Positions 1-5,528 of a DNA stretch of 5,528 bases are shown piece after piece (within the stretch, counting starts at the first letter, position 1; each line of letters opens with the position of its first letter). The notes beneath the pieces are model-generated. The model had not been told where the DNA came from and searched no databases. It worked only from the letters and a program-made list of their open reading frames with translations. The translations under genes and the position numbers were made by a program. Source of the stretch: Terriglobia bacterium (GTDB taxonomy: Bacteria; Acidobacteriota; Terriglobia; UBA7540); the NCBI GenBank assembly GCA_030036915.1, contig JASHSC010000023.1, forward strand, positions 1 to 5,528. The letters run 5' to 3'.

Positions 1-2
1 AG

Positions 3-674
3 TTCCTGGGCCCGTGGGATTATGTGCGCCTGGACCTGGACACGGGCCGGCTGATTGAGAAAGACAACGAATTCAAAACGCCTGAATCATTGCGCCAGCT
101 CACCGACCCGGAGTTCGTCTACGAGCACTTCAAGAATGATTTGGTAGTGAAGCTTATCGTAGCGGAGAACAATGGGGCAGCGGCAGACCGTGAGGAACTG
201 GAGGCCTTGGCCAAAGCGCTGAATGTCAAAGCCGACTTAAGCTCGCCGGAAGCCACTGCGGCCACCGCCCACGCGGTGCACGTCCAGTACGGCTTGCGCG
301 CGACCACGCTGATCGTGGAGCAGGTCCAGGCCTTTGCGCGCGCGAAGAACAAGAAGTTGATGATCCTTCTCAGCTACGGGGCGGGCGAAGTGATGCAGGC
401 CTGTCAAGGGCAGCCACGACCAGACCAGGTTCTTATAGATTTTTTGAACGAAAAACATATCTTGTTCGTGGATTCGCTCACCAAACACGTCCAGGACTTC
501 AAGGCCTTCAACCTCACGCCCAAACAGTACGCGGATCGTTACTACATCGGCCATTACAAGCCGCAGGGATACCACTTTTTTGCCTTTTCTGTCAAAGACG
601 CGCTGGTGGACTGGCTCGAACCAAGACCGATCACTTACCGGGAAGGGAGTGAGACGATCCCCCCAGTGGTCTAG
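3..674 (+). CDS. SGNH/GDSL hydrolase-like protein, C-terminal part (5' end outside window)
   Basis: The frame is open from base 3 to the TAG at 672-674, giving 223 visible residues. The GTG at 24 is internal, because sensible sequence (FLGPWDYVRLD) precedes it, so the gene starts upstream of the window. The middle has an alternating hydrophobic strand and Gly pattern (KKLMILLSYGAGEV), then ILFVDSLTKH with an Asp at 471-473. The C-terminal block is YYIGHYKPQGYHFFAFSVKD followed by VDWLEPRP. A GH-x-x-P-x-G block near the C terminus that leads into an amphipathic helix is what SGNH-fold esterases and acyltransferases carry around their catalytic His; here that would be the His at 552-554. The Ser-containing N-terminal block is not in the window, so catalysis cannot be confirmed. 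The stop lies 16 nt before the next gene on the same strand, so co-transcription is likely, and a role in deacylating sugars is inferred from that. Alternative: a non-catalytic SGNH-fold protein of unknown function. Moderate confidence in the fold, low in any substrate. Confidence 0.55.
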   Translation, partial: FLGPWDYVRLDLDTGRLIEKDNEFKTPESLRQLTDPEFVYEHFKNDLVVKLIVAENNGAAADREELEALAKALNVKADLSSPEATAATAHAVHVQYGLRATTLIVEQVQAFARAKNKKLMILLSYGAGEVMQACQGQPRPDQVLIDFLNEKHILFVDSLTKHVQDFKAFNLTPKQYADRYYIGHYKPQGYHFFAFSVKDALVDWLEPRPITYREGSETIPPVV

Positions 675-675
675 C

Positions 676-680
676 GAGAG
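676..680 (+). promoter_or_regulatory. Weak Shine-Dalgarno-like GAGAG before the GH36-like gene
   Basis: GAGAG lies 10 nt before the ATG at 691, just after the stop codon of the upstream gene. It is a partial match to the anti-SD complement. It supports ATG 691 over the in-frame TTG at 580, which would overlap the SGNH-like gene by about 95 bases and add a 37-residue basic leader (KTRWWTGSNQDR...) that resembles no signal peptide. Confidence 0.35.
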
Positions 681-690
681 ACCCCTTCCC

Positions 691-2988
691 ATGACTGACA
701 CAAGGCAAAACTCATTCTACTTTGACGAGGCCGCGCGCCGCTATTCCCTCGACGGCCCCACCGGTTTGAAAGCCGTCCGTGTCGGCCTCGATGTCAACGG
801 TCAGACCTACTGGGCCGATCAGGTTGCGCGCATCGAGTGGAGCGAGAGCGAAGCCAAGCTCGAATTCAACGACCCGCTGTTCACGTGGCGAATTCGCTTC
901 GACTGGCAACCAACAACGCCCGCGCTCACCATAAGCTCGACCATTGAGAATCGCGGAACACACAAGGTGAAGCTCGGCCGCTGCCGTTTGGCGGACACCA
1001 CTGACGCGGCAAGCGAAGTCCGCTTCGGCGCGAACCCAGCACAAGCCGCCGCGCTTTACACCACCGGAGCCGGAAATCCGCCCTGGGCCTCGAAAGCTCT
1101 CGCCGCATCGCCCGCCCCGCTCATCAGCAAGCCGCTTACACAGTGGTTTACGCCCGGCGGCGGACCCGCGCTGCAATTCGGCTTCGTCTCCTTCGATCGC
1201 GCGGAAACCGTGGTGCAATCAGGTTGGGACAAATCGCGCCAACTGCCTGTGGTGAGCGCCTGGAACGACTTCCAGGGCTTCGAGCTTGCGCCGGGCGGAA
1301 CAGTCGATTCCGAGACTCTGCGCATCGGCCTTGAATCCGATCCCCTCGCCGCCATGGACGCCTGGGCCGACGCCGTTTACGAGCGCTACCATCCGCCCAT
1401 TTGGCCCAAGGCGCCCGCGGGTTGGGTGGGCTGGGCTTGGGTCGATCCGTTTTTCGTCGAGCGCTATGAGGACGTGGTGAAGCGCAACGCCCGTGCCGTC
1501 CGCGAGCGCCTGAAGCTCGATGAAAATGACGTGGGCTATCTCTGGGTGAGCGTCGGCAACGTCAAGGACATTCTGCCGGGCAACTGGCTCAACTGGAACT
1601 ATACCAACTTTCCGAGCGGTCCCGAGGCGCTCCATCAGTACCTCAATTCGCTGAAATTTCGTTGGGGGTTGTGGACGGGCTTCTTCTGGCTGAGCGCGCA
1701 GCTGACCGACGAAGTCGCGCGGCTTAAGGATGCGCTGCTCCAATATCAGGGTAAGCCTGCCACCATCCTGCACCGCGATTTGGGCCTGATGTACGTGCTC
1801 GACCCCACGCATCCGAAAACCCAGGAGTTCATTCGCGAGGTCTATTCCACCTATCGCCGCTGGGGCGTGCGCTACTACATGCTCGACTTTCTCGATGCCA
1901 TGACCGGCTCGACTCCCGGCCTGCATCCCAATGATGGCTATTTTGACAAGACCAAAATTCCCGGTCCCGAAGCATGGCGCGAGGGCCTGCGCGCGATTCG
2001 CGAAACTGTCACCGACGACACGTATCTGTTGGGTAGCACCGGACCGGCGTTTCAAGTGGTGGGCCTTGTGAACGCACAGCACCTGGGCAACGACTACGGC
2101 GACGGGCGGCCGCTTTATGGGCCCAACAAGGGCTTCTATCCCGGCACCTTCGTGATCAACAACCCGCGCTGGTGGACTTCGCACCACACCGCGCTGCTCA
2201 CCGTGGCCGCGTATTCCTTCATCCACCGCAAGCTCTACATCGCGGATACAGGCAGCGTGCTGACCATCGACAAACCCATCAGCAACGCGGACGCGCAGAT
2301 TACCGTCACCATTTTTGGAATCAACGGCGGGCAGATGATGATGGGCGATGACGTGAGCCGCATGGACGCGGGGCGCATGAGGATGATCCGCATGGTCTTC
2401 CCGCGCCTGCCGCAAATCGCGCGACCGCTCGACCTGTTTGAAAAAGCCGATCTGGATTACCCGCAGCTCTTCCACCTGCCCGTCGAGCGCGAATGGGATC
2501 GCTGGGACCTGCTTGCCGTTTTCAACCTGGGCACGGAGACGATTTCAAGGACCGTGAAGCTCGAACGGATCGGGCTCGACCCGAATGCGCCGTACGCTGT
2601 GTGGGATTTCTGGAATGGGCGCTATCAGGGGGTTGTGCAGAACACCGTTCCGATTGACGTGCCGCCCATCAGCGTCAAGCTGCTGCGCATCGCTCGCCAA
2701 CGCGAACACCCGTGGCTGCTTTCCACGGACATGCATGTGCGGCAGGGCCAGGCAGAGATTGAAGATTGCCGCTGGGATGAAGCAAGCATGACGTTGACCG
2801 TGCGCGCCAGTCGCCCGGCGGGGCACGAAGGCAGCATTTACGTGCACGCGCCGAAGGGCTTGGCATCGGCAAATCCCCGAGGCCTGTGGCTCGCGCGCGA
2901 CGGCCGCGACAATTCGCTCATCATTCGCAAGCCCATCGACTTCACCGGCGAGCCCGTGGAAGTGCAAATGCGCTTCAAGCGTTTTTGA
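691..2988 (+). CDS. GH36-like (clan GH-D) glycoside hydrolase, alpha-galactosidase-related, with altered sugar-binding residues
   Basis: The gene encodes 765 residues from ATG 691, near the usual length of GH36 enzymes. Three parts are visible. Residues 1-243 form a beta-rich N-terminal domain that ends in a helix rich in Ala and Trp. Residues 244 to about 590 form a TIM barrel that opens with GWVGWAWVDPFF. From about 599 to the end there are beta-sandwich segments, including RWDLLAVFNLG and HPWLLSTDMH (673-682). Barrel landmarks fit clan GH-D: RYYMLDF carries the predicted nucleophile Asp399, YLLGSTGP is at 445-452, AQHLGND carries the predicted acid/base Asp468, and GGQMMMGDD (546-554) is followed by RLPQIARPLDLF (572-583). 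Known family members are retaining exo-glycosidases that release alpha-linked galactose or related sugars. Several canonical galactose-binding residues appear replaced: the Asp pair by Ser287-Val288, the Lys two before the nucleophile by Met397, and the Arg four before the acid/base by His464. Substrate is therefore open. No signal peptide is visible, so it is probably cytoplasmic. It follows the SGNH-like gene by 16 nt, likely in one operon. The family call is fairly firm; the activity is not. Confidence 0.78.
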   Translation: MTDTRQNSFYFDEAARRYSLDGPTGLKAVRVGLDVNGQTYWADQVARIEWSESEAKLEFNDPLFTWRIRFDWQPTTPALTISSTIENRGTHKVKLGRCRLADTTDAASEVRFGANPAQAAALYTTGAGNPPWASKALAASPAPLISKPLTQWFTPGGGPALQFGFVSFDRAETVVQSGWDKSRQLPVVSAWNDFQGFELAPGGTVDSETLRIGLESDPLAAMDAWADAVYERYHPPIWPKAPAGWVGWAWVDPFFVERYEDVVKRNARAVRERLKLDENDVGYLWVSVGNVKDILPGNWLNWNYTNFPSGPEALHQYLNSLKFRWGLWTGFFWLSAQLTDEVARLKDALLQYQGKPATILHRDLGLMYVLDPTHPKTQEFIREVYSTYRRWGVRYYMLDFLDAMTGSTPGLHPNDGYFDKTKIPGPEAWREGLRAIRETVTDDTYLLGSTGPAFQVVGLVNAQHLGNDYGDGRPLYGPNKGFYPGTFVINNPRWWTSHHTALLTVAAYSFIHRKLYIADTGSVLTIDKPISNADAQITVTIFGINGGQMMMGDDVSRMDAGRMRMIRMVFPRLPQIARPLDLFEKADLDYPQLFHLPVEREWDRWDLLAVFNLGTETISRTVKLERIGLDPNAPYAVWDFWNGRYQGVVQNTVPIDVPPISVKLLRIARQREHPWLLSTDMHVRQGQAEIEDCRWDEASMTLTVRASRPAGHEGSIYVHAPKGLASANPRGLWLARDGRDNSLIIRKPIDFTGEPVEVQMRFKRF

Positions 2989-2993
2989 GCGAT

Positions 2994-3023
2994 TGTAGCG
3001 GCGGTCTATCGACCGCCGCTACA
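2994..3023. repeat. Perfect 13-bp inverted repeat in the convergent gap, possible bidirectional transcription stop
   Basis: TGTAGCGGCGGTC (2994-3006) is followed by the 4-nt loop TATC and then its exact reverse complement GACCGCCGCTACA (3011-3023). It begins 5 nt after the stop of the GH36-like gene and ends 13 nt before the stop of the MFS gene, filling most of the 48-bp gap between converging genes. The stem is strong and GC-rich and would form on either transcript. Neither side has a run of T after the stem, so it is not a canonical intrinsic terminator. It could stall polymerase, protect 3' ends, or be one copy of a dispersed palindromic repeat of the REP type. The structure is certain; the function is inferred. 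Confidence 0.7.
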
Positions 3024-3036
3024 GCATAATGTGCTC

Positions 3037-4293
3037 TTAGCGGGACCTCGCTTCATACTTCCGCGCCTGCACGTTGGTCCACAAGTACGCGCCCAGGTAG
3101 GTACTCAAAATCCCCGCCACCAGCAGTGTATTCCAGCTCCCATTGAACTCCAGCACCAACCCCATCATCACCGGCATGGCAAACGCCGCGCAGTTGGAGA
3201 CGGCGTTGTTCAATCCGGCCACGGCGCCGGCGGCCGTTCCGCCGATTTCAACCGCGGATGCCCACGTGGCGCCGATGTAGAGGTCGGCGGTGAAGGCAGC
3301 AAGCGCCATCAGCAGCGCGCCGGCACGCGGGGCCTGCCAAAGCACTCCCGCCAGCATCAGGGTGGAGGTTGCGACGAGTCCCACGCAACCCACCCACCAT
3401 CGCGCCCTGCGCACGCCGATGTGGCGGGTCAGGTAATCCGTCCCCATGCCGCCCAACCACGCTCCCGCCACCCCGAACATAAACGGCAGCCCGGTGTAAA
3501 ACCCCGCTTCCCTCAGCGTCAGGCCACGTTTCTGAATCAGGTAAGTTGGAAACCAGGTAATATAAAACTGCCAGAGGAATGTAGTTGTGAATGAGACCCC
3601 AAGCAGATTCCAGAGGCGCGCGGAAGAGAGCAGTGCCGCCCAGGATGCGCGCTCGCGCGTGTCCGCAGCCGGAGCATTCGCCGCGAGCATCTCGCGCTCA
3701 TCGCCATTTACGAACTCGTGCGCCGCGGGATTATCTCGAAACCAGAACATCCAGACCAGCGCCGCAGGCAGGCCCAGCAAGCTCAGAATGATGAACATTT
3801 CCCGCCAGCCATAGTGCGACATCAAGTAAACCGCCAGCGGTGGCGTGAGTGCTGCGCCCAGTCGCCCGCCGCTCAGGAAAACTCCGAAGGCCGTGTTGCG
3901 CTCCGTCACCGGCGTCCAGCGCGTAAACGCCACGGCGGTGGAGGGCGAAAGCGCCGCCTCCAGCCCGCCGAAGGTGAATCGAATTCCCATCATCTGCCCA
4001 AAGGTTCGAGCCAAACCTGTGAGCGTAGTGAATCCCGACCAGCAGAGGATTGAGCCCGCAATGATCAGCCGCGCCCCGAAGCGATCCGCCGCCGCCCCCC
4101 AGGGTGTTTGTCCCAGCGCGTAGGCGAGGCTGAAGATGCCCAGAATCAACCCCAGGCGCGCGGGTGCAAATCCCAGTTCCTTCTGAAACACCGGCGCCGC
4201 CACGGCAATGGCCGTCCGGTCCGCGTAGCAAAGCAGATTCACCGATGTAGCCAGCGCGACAATGGAATAGCGAACGTGAGTGGGTTGGGACAT
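3037..4293 (-). CDS. MFS transporter, anion:cation symporter (ACS) family-like
   Basis: The gene encodes 418 residues, typical of 12-helix MFS permeases, in the inner membrane. The first helix (about 11-34) has NLLCYADRTAIAVAAP, matching the ACS pattern N-Y-x-D-R with a charged pair (Asp25-Arg26) inside the membrane. MFS motif A follows helix 2 as GAAADRFGARLI (66-77), and its C-half equivalent is GGMGTDYLTRHIG (281-293). GWREMF (162-167), WFRDNP (184-189), a hydrophilic central loop of about 190-225, and TWFPTYLIQKRGLTLREAGF (246-265) are all characteristic of the family. Known ACS members import hexuronates, glucarate or galactarate, galactonate, tartrate and similar organic anions with protons. 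The substrate here is unknown, but an acidic sugar or sugar acid fits the neighbouring glycosidases. ATG 4293 is chosen; an in-frame TTG at 4317 would add eight residues and has no ribosome site. No clear Shine-Dalgarno precedes 4293 either. It lies 138 nt downstream of the GH20-type gene on the same strand, so co-transcription is possible. Confidence 0.88.
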   Translation of the reverse strand: MSQPTHVRYSIVALATSVNLLCYADRTAIAVAAPVFQKELGFAPARLGLILGIFSLAYALGQTPWGAAADRFGARLIIAGSILCWSGFTTLTGLARTFGQMMGIRFTFGGLEAALSPSTAVAFTRWTPVTERNTAFGVFLSGGRLGAALTPPLAVYLMSHYGWREMFIILSLLGLPAALVWMFWFRDNPAAHEFVNGDEREMLAANAPAADTRERASWAALLSSARLWNLLGVSFTTTFLWQFYITWFPTYLIQKRGLTLREAGFYTGLPFMFGVAGAWLGGMGTDYLTRHIGVRRARWWVGCVGLVATSTLMLAGVLWQAPRAGALLMALAAFTADLYIGATWASAVEIGGTAAGAVAGLNNAVSNCAAFAMPVMMGLVLEFNGSWNTLLVAGILSTYLGAYLWTNVQARKYEARSR

Positions 4294-4333
4294 AGAATTG
4301 GACCGGCTGTAGCGCAAGGCGATTCGCGGCTGG

Positions 4334-4359
4334 CGCAGAGATGCGTCTCTATCTCTGCG
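4334..4359. repeat. Hairpin 1 of the intergenic element (9-bp stem, 8-nt loop)
   Basis: CGCAGAGAT (4334-4342) pairs perfectly with ATCTCTGCG (4351-4359) around the loop GCGTCTCT. A weaker alternative pairs AGAGA (4337-4341) with TCTCT (4346-4350). On the - strand transcript it is the last hairpin before the MFS start codon. Confidence 0.6.
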
Positions 4360-4372
4360 TCTAGGATCGCAA

Positions 4373-4386
4373 GTAGGCGTCCCTAC
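4373..4386. repeat. Hairpin 2 of the intergenic element (5-bp stem, 4-nt loop)
   Basis: GTAGG (4373-4377) pairs with CCTAC (4382-4386) around the loop CGTC. It is short and could arise by chance alone; it is listed because it lies centrally between the two stronger hairpins and completes the four-stem arrangement. Confidence 0.4.
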
Positions 4387-4391
4387 ATAAT

Positions 4392-4419
4392 CGCAGACTC
4401 CATAATCCGGGAGTCTGCG
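4392..4419. repeat. Hairpin 3 of the intergenic element (10-bp stem, 8-nt loop)
   Basis: CGCAGACTCC (4392-4401) pairs perfectly with GGAGTCTGCG (4410-4419) around the loop ATAATCCG. On the - strand transcript it forms 12 nt after the stop of the GH20-type gene, so it could act as a 3' stabilising hairpin or partial terminator. No T tract follows it in that direction. Confidence 0.6.
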
Positions 4420-4431
4420 CCAGCCGACAGA

Positions 4432-5528
4432 TTACTTTTGCGCCGGGTCAATGAGCGGCGGCAGATCGTGCTGGTCATAGACCATGCGGTTGTGGTTGAT
4501 GCGGTTGGAGGCGGCCTCCCAGCGGCGCTCTTCCTCGTCGTATCGCGACAGAATGTTCCACAGGTAGTACGGCCGATTCTCGCCGAGCCACAGTTTCTGG
4601 TACATGTCGCGCAGAATGTAGGTCTGCCCGCGCATATCTTGAATCAAACTGTTGCCACCGTTGATGCGGCCCAAAATCTGGCGGACATCGGAGGGCTTTG
4701 CCGTGCTCGCCTGCGCCTGGGCATAAAGGTCCGCGATGTACTTAGCATAAATCGCCTTTTGCCCGAGATAATCGAAGCGCCGCGCGGCGAATTCCGTATA
4801 GTCCAGCAGGTCGGCGTTGCGGCGCGCCAGGTGCGCGTTGGTCAGCAGGTCGGCTTCCACGTCTTCGGCGGTCAGGCGAATCTGGTGCGCGGCGGGCTCG
4901 AGGCGCAGGTAGAAGCTCTGTCCCTCGGCGCTCAGGGCATCGTGCCAGATCAGCGAATCGTTGCCGTCGGAATGAATCGCCTGCCGCAGCACGTTGTGAA
5001 TTTCGCCGAGGCTTTTCACTTCGCCCACAAAGTGATGCTCATCGGCGCGATAGAATGTCCAATCCCAACTGTCGTTGAACTGGTCATCATCCACGGTCTT
5101 CTGCCAGCTTTGCGCGGCGCCGTAGGCGAGTCCGTACCAGGTGAAGTTGATCATGCCCTCGCCGTCGTCCATCCACGTGGTGTTGAGCACGCCGGTGGCG
5201 CCGAGCGATTTCCCGTCGGTCACGAATTGCCGGATGTTGGCGAGCGCCGTGGGATAGTCGGGATAGATGCGGTTCCAGTTGCTCACGCCAGGCGCCACCC
5301 AGGTTTCAAGCCCCACGTCGCGAAACGGCTCGATGAGTTTCACAAAAGACGGCCGGTCGCCGTAATCCCAAGCCACTGCGACCATATCGTGGGGCAAATC
5401 CTGAAGATGCTCAGGGTGCTGAATGCCCATGTCGCCCCAGAACAGAACTTTGCGATGATAGGGCGCGAGCGTTTCATCGATTTTGCGAAGGTAATCGATG
5501 TAGACCTTTCCGTAACCCTGCGAATCGA
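4432..5528 (-). CDS. GH20-type glycoside hydrolase (beta-N-acetylhexosaminidase-like), C-terminal part (5' end outside window)
   Basis: The frame is open from the right edge to the TAA at 4434-4432, giving 364 visible residues. The ATG at 5430 is internal, since GYGKVYIDYLRKIDETLAPY and KVLFWGDM precede it in frame. Visible residues 1 to about 150 look like the second half of a GH20-type TIM barrel: KVLFWGDM, LPHDMVAVAWDY, WVAPGVSNWNRIYPDY, then GATGVLNTTWMDDGE (109-123). In characterised GH20 enzymes a late barrel strand carries a Trp, followed two residues on by an acidic residue that binds the terminal sugar; Trp118 and Asp120 are the candidates. Known members remove beta-linked GlcNAc or GalNAc with a catalytic Asp-Glu pair. 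That pair lies upstream of the window, so activity cannot be judged. Residues from about 155 to the end form a long, mostly helical, charged region rich in Ala and Arg, which many GH20 proteins lack. The MFS gene follows 138 nt downstream on the same strand. Family call good, substrate uncertain. Confidence 0.72.
   Translation of the reverse strand, partial: DSQGYGKVYIDYLRKIDETLAPYHRKVLFWGDMGIQHPEHLQDLPHDMVAVAWDYGDRPSFVKLIEPFRDVGLETWVAPGVSNWNRIYPDYPTALANIRQFVTDGKSLGATGVLNTTWMDDGEGMINFTWYGLAYGAAQSWQKTVDDDQFNDSWDWTFYRADEHHFVGEVKSLGEIHNVLRQAIHSDGNDSLIWHDALSAEGQSFYLRLEPAAHQIRLTAEDVEADLLTNAHLARRNADLLDYTEFAARRFDYLGQKAIYAKYIADLYAQAQASTAKPSDVRQILGRINGGNSLIQDMRGQTYILRDMYQKLWLGENRPYYLWNILSRYDEEERRWEAASNRINHNRMVYDQHDLPPLIDPAQK

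Larger units (their letters stand above)
4327..4426. repeat. 100-bp intergenic cloverleaf-like inverted-repeat element between the GH20-type and MFS genes
   Basis: The block is bounded by a perfect 13-bp inverted repeat, CGGCTGGCGCAGA (4327-4339) and TCTGCGCCAGCCG (4414-4426). Inside are three local hairpins: 4334-4359, 4373-4386 and 4392-4419. If the outer stem uses only its first 7 bp (4327-4333 with 4420-4426), all four stems coexist without conflict and with no unpaired base between the outer stem and the first or last hairpin. The result is a four-way junction. CGCAGA and its complement each occur twice, so the outer stem can also extend to 13 bp by consuming the base of two hairpins. 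The element sits in the presumed leader of the MFS gene, with its inner edge 33 nt before the ATG. It may be a dispersed palindromic repeat (REP/BIME- or MITE-like) or a structured leader. No coding sequence is seen in this 138-bp spacer. Confidence 0.65.

Noticed and set aside
580..690. Upstream in-frame start (TTG 580) for the GH36-like gene
   Set aside because: It would overlap the preceding gene by about 95 bases and add a non-family basic leader. ATG 691 has a GAGAG at suitable spacing and sits just after the upstream stop.
237..701. A 154-codon open frame on the - strand opposite the SGNH-like gene
   Set aside because: It mirrors the coding strand, has no recognisable motif, and no ribosome site stands out.
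2326..2415. Methionine-rich stretch (GGQMMMGDD through RMRMIRMVF) in the GH36-like protein as a metal-binding motif
   Set aside because: The spacing matches the ordinary GH27/GH36 end-of-barrel pattern (GG, then an Asp pair, then a helix and LP...ARPLD), with Met replacing other hydrophobic residues.
1219..2475. A 418-codon open frame on the - strand, opposite the GH36-like gene
   Set aside because: Its translation is rich in His, Val, Ala and Arg with no recognisable motif, and it lies wholly antisense to a gene with clear family motifs. It is a product of GC-rich codon bias.
3031..3594. A 187-codon open frame on the + strand opposite the MFS gene
   Set aside because: The product is low-complexity His, Pro, Arg and Gln sequence with no domain, antisense to a well-supported transporter.
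4327..4426. The cloverleaf as a tRNA gene or an integron attC site
   Set aside because: Although the outer stem is 7 bp, there is no TTCGA-type T loop, no D-loop consensus, no 7-base anticodon loop and no CCA. The attC core GTTRRRY pattern is also absent at the ends.
4321..4433. GATT at 4321-4324 and 4430-4433 as a target-site duplication of a MITE
   Set aside because: It is four bases long, separated from the inverted repeats by two or three bases on each side, and easily expected by chance.

Overview
This 5.5 kb, GC-rich window looks like part of a bacterial carbohydrate-degradation locus. It holds four protein genes in two convergent pairs and no RNA gene, CRISPR array, transposase or phage gene that I can see. 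The protein types (a sugar-ester-type SGNH protein, a divergent GH36-like enzyme, an ACS-family MFS transporter and a GH20-type enzyme) and the palindromic intergenic repeats resemble soil or sediment Acidobacteriota or Verrucomicrobiota. That assignment is an inference from general resemblance and is weak.

Layout, left to right: (1) the 3' part of an SGNH/GDSL-like gene on + (3..674, entering from the left edge); (2) 16 nt later on +, a complete 765-residue GH36-like (clan GH-D) glycoside hydrolase (691..2988); (3) a 48-bp convergent gap dominated by a perfect 13-bp hairpin (2994..3023); (4) a complete 418-residue ACS-family MFS transporter on - (3037..4293); (5) a 138-bp spacer containing a 100-bp block of four mutually compatible stems that fold as a cloverleaf (4327..4426); (6) the 3' part of a GH20-type glycosidase on - (4432..5528, entering from the right edge).

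A likely working picture is that the hydrolases trim a glycan or glycoside, the SGNH protein possibly removes acyl groups, and the MFS permease moves a small, probably acidic, product. No signal peptide is visible on the GH36-like protein, so it may act in the cytoplasm on imported oligosaccharides or glycosides. The GH36-like protein keeps the two predicted catalytic aspartates. By my by-eye alignment it has lost several residues that bind galactose in the canonical family, so a plain alpha-galactosidase label should be treated with caution. The two most notable items are this altered active site and the cloverleaf-like intergenic element.
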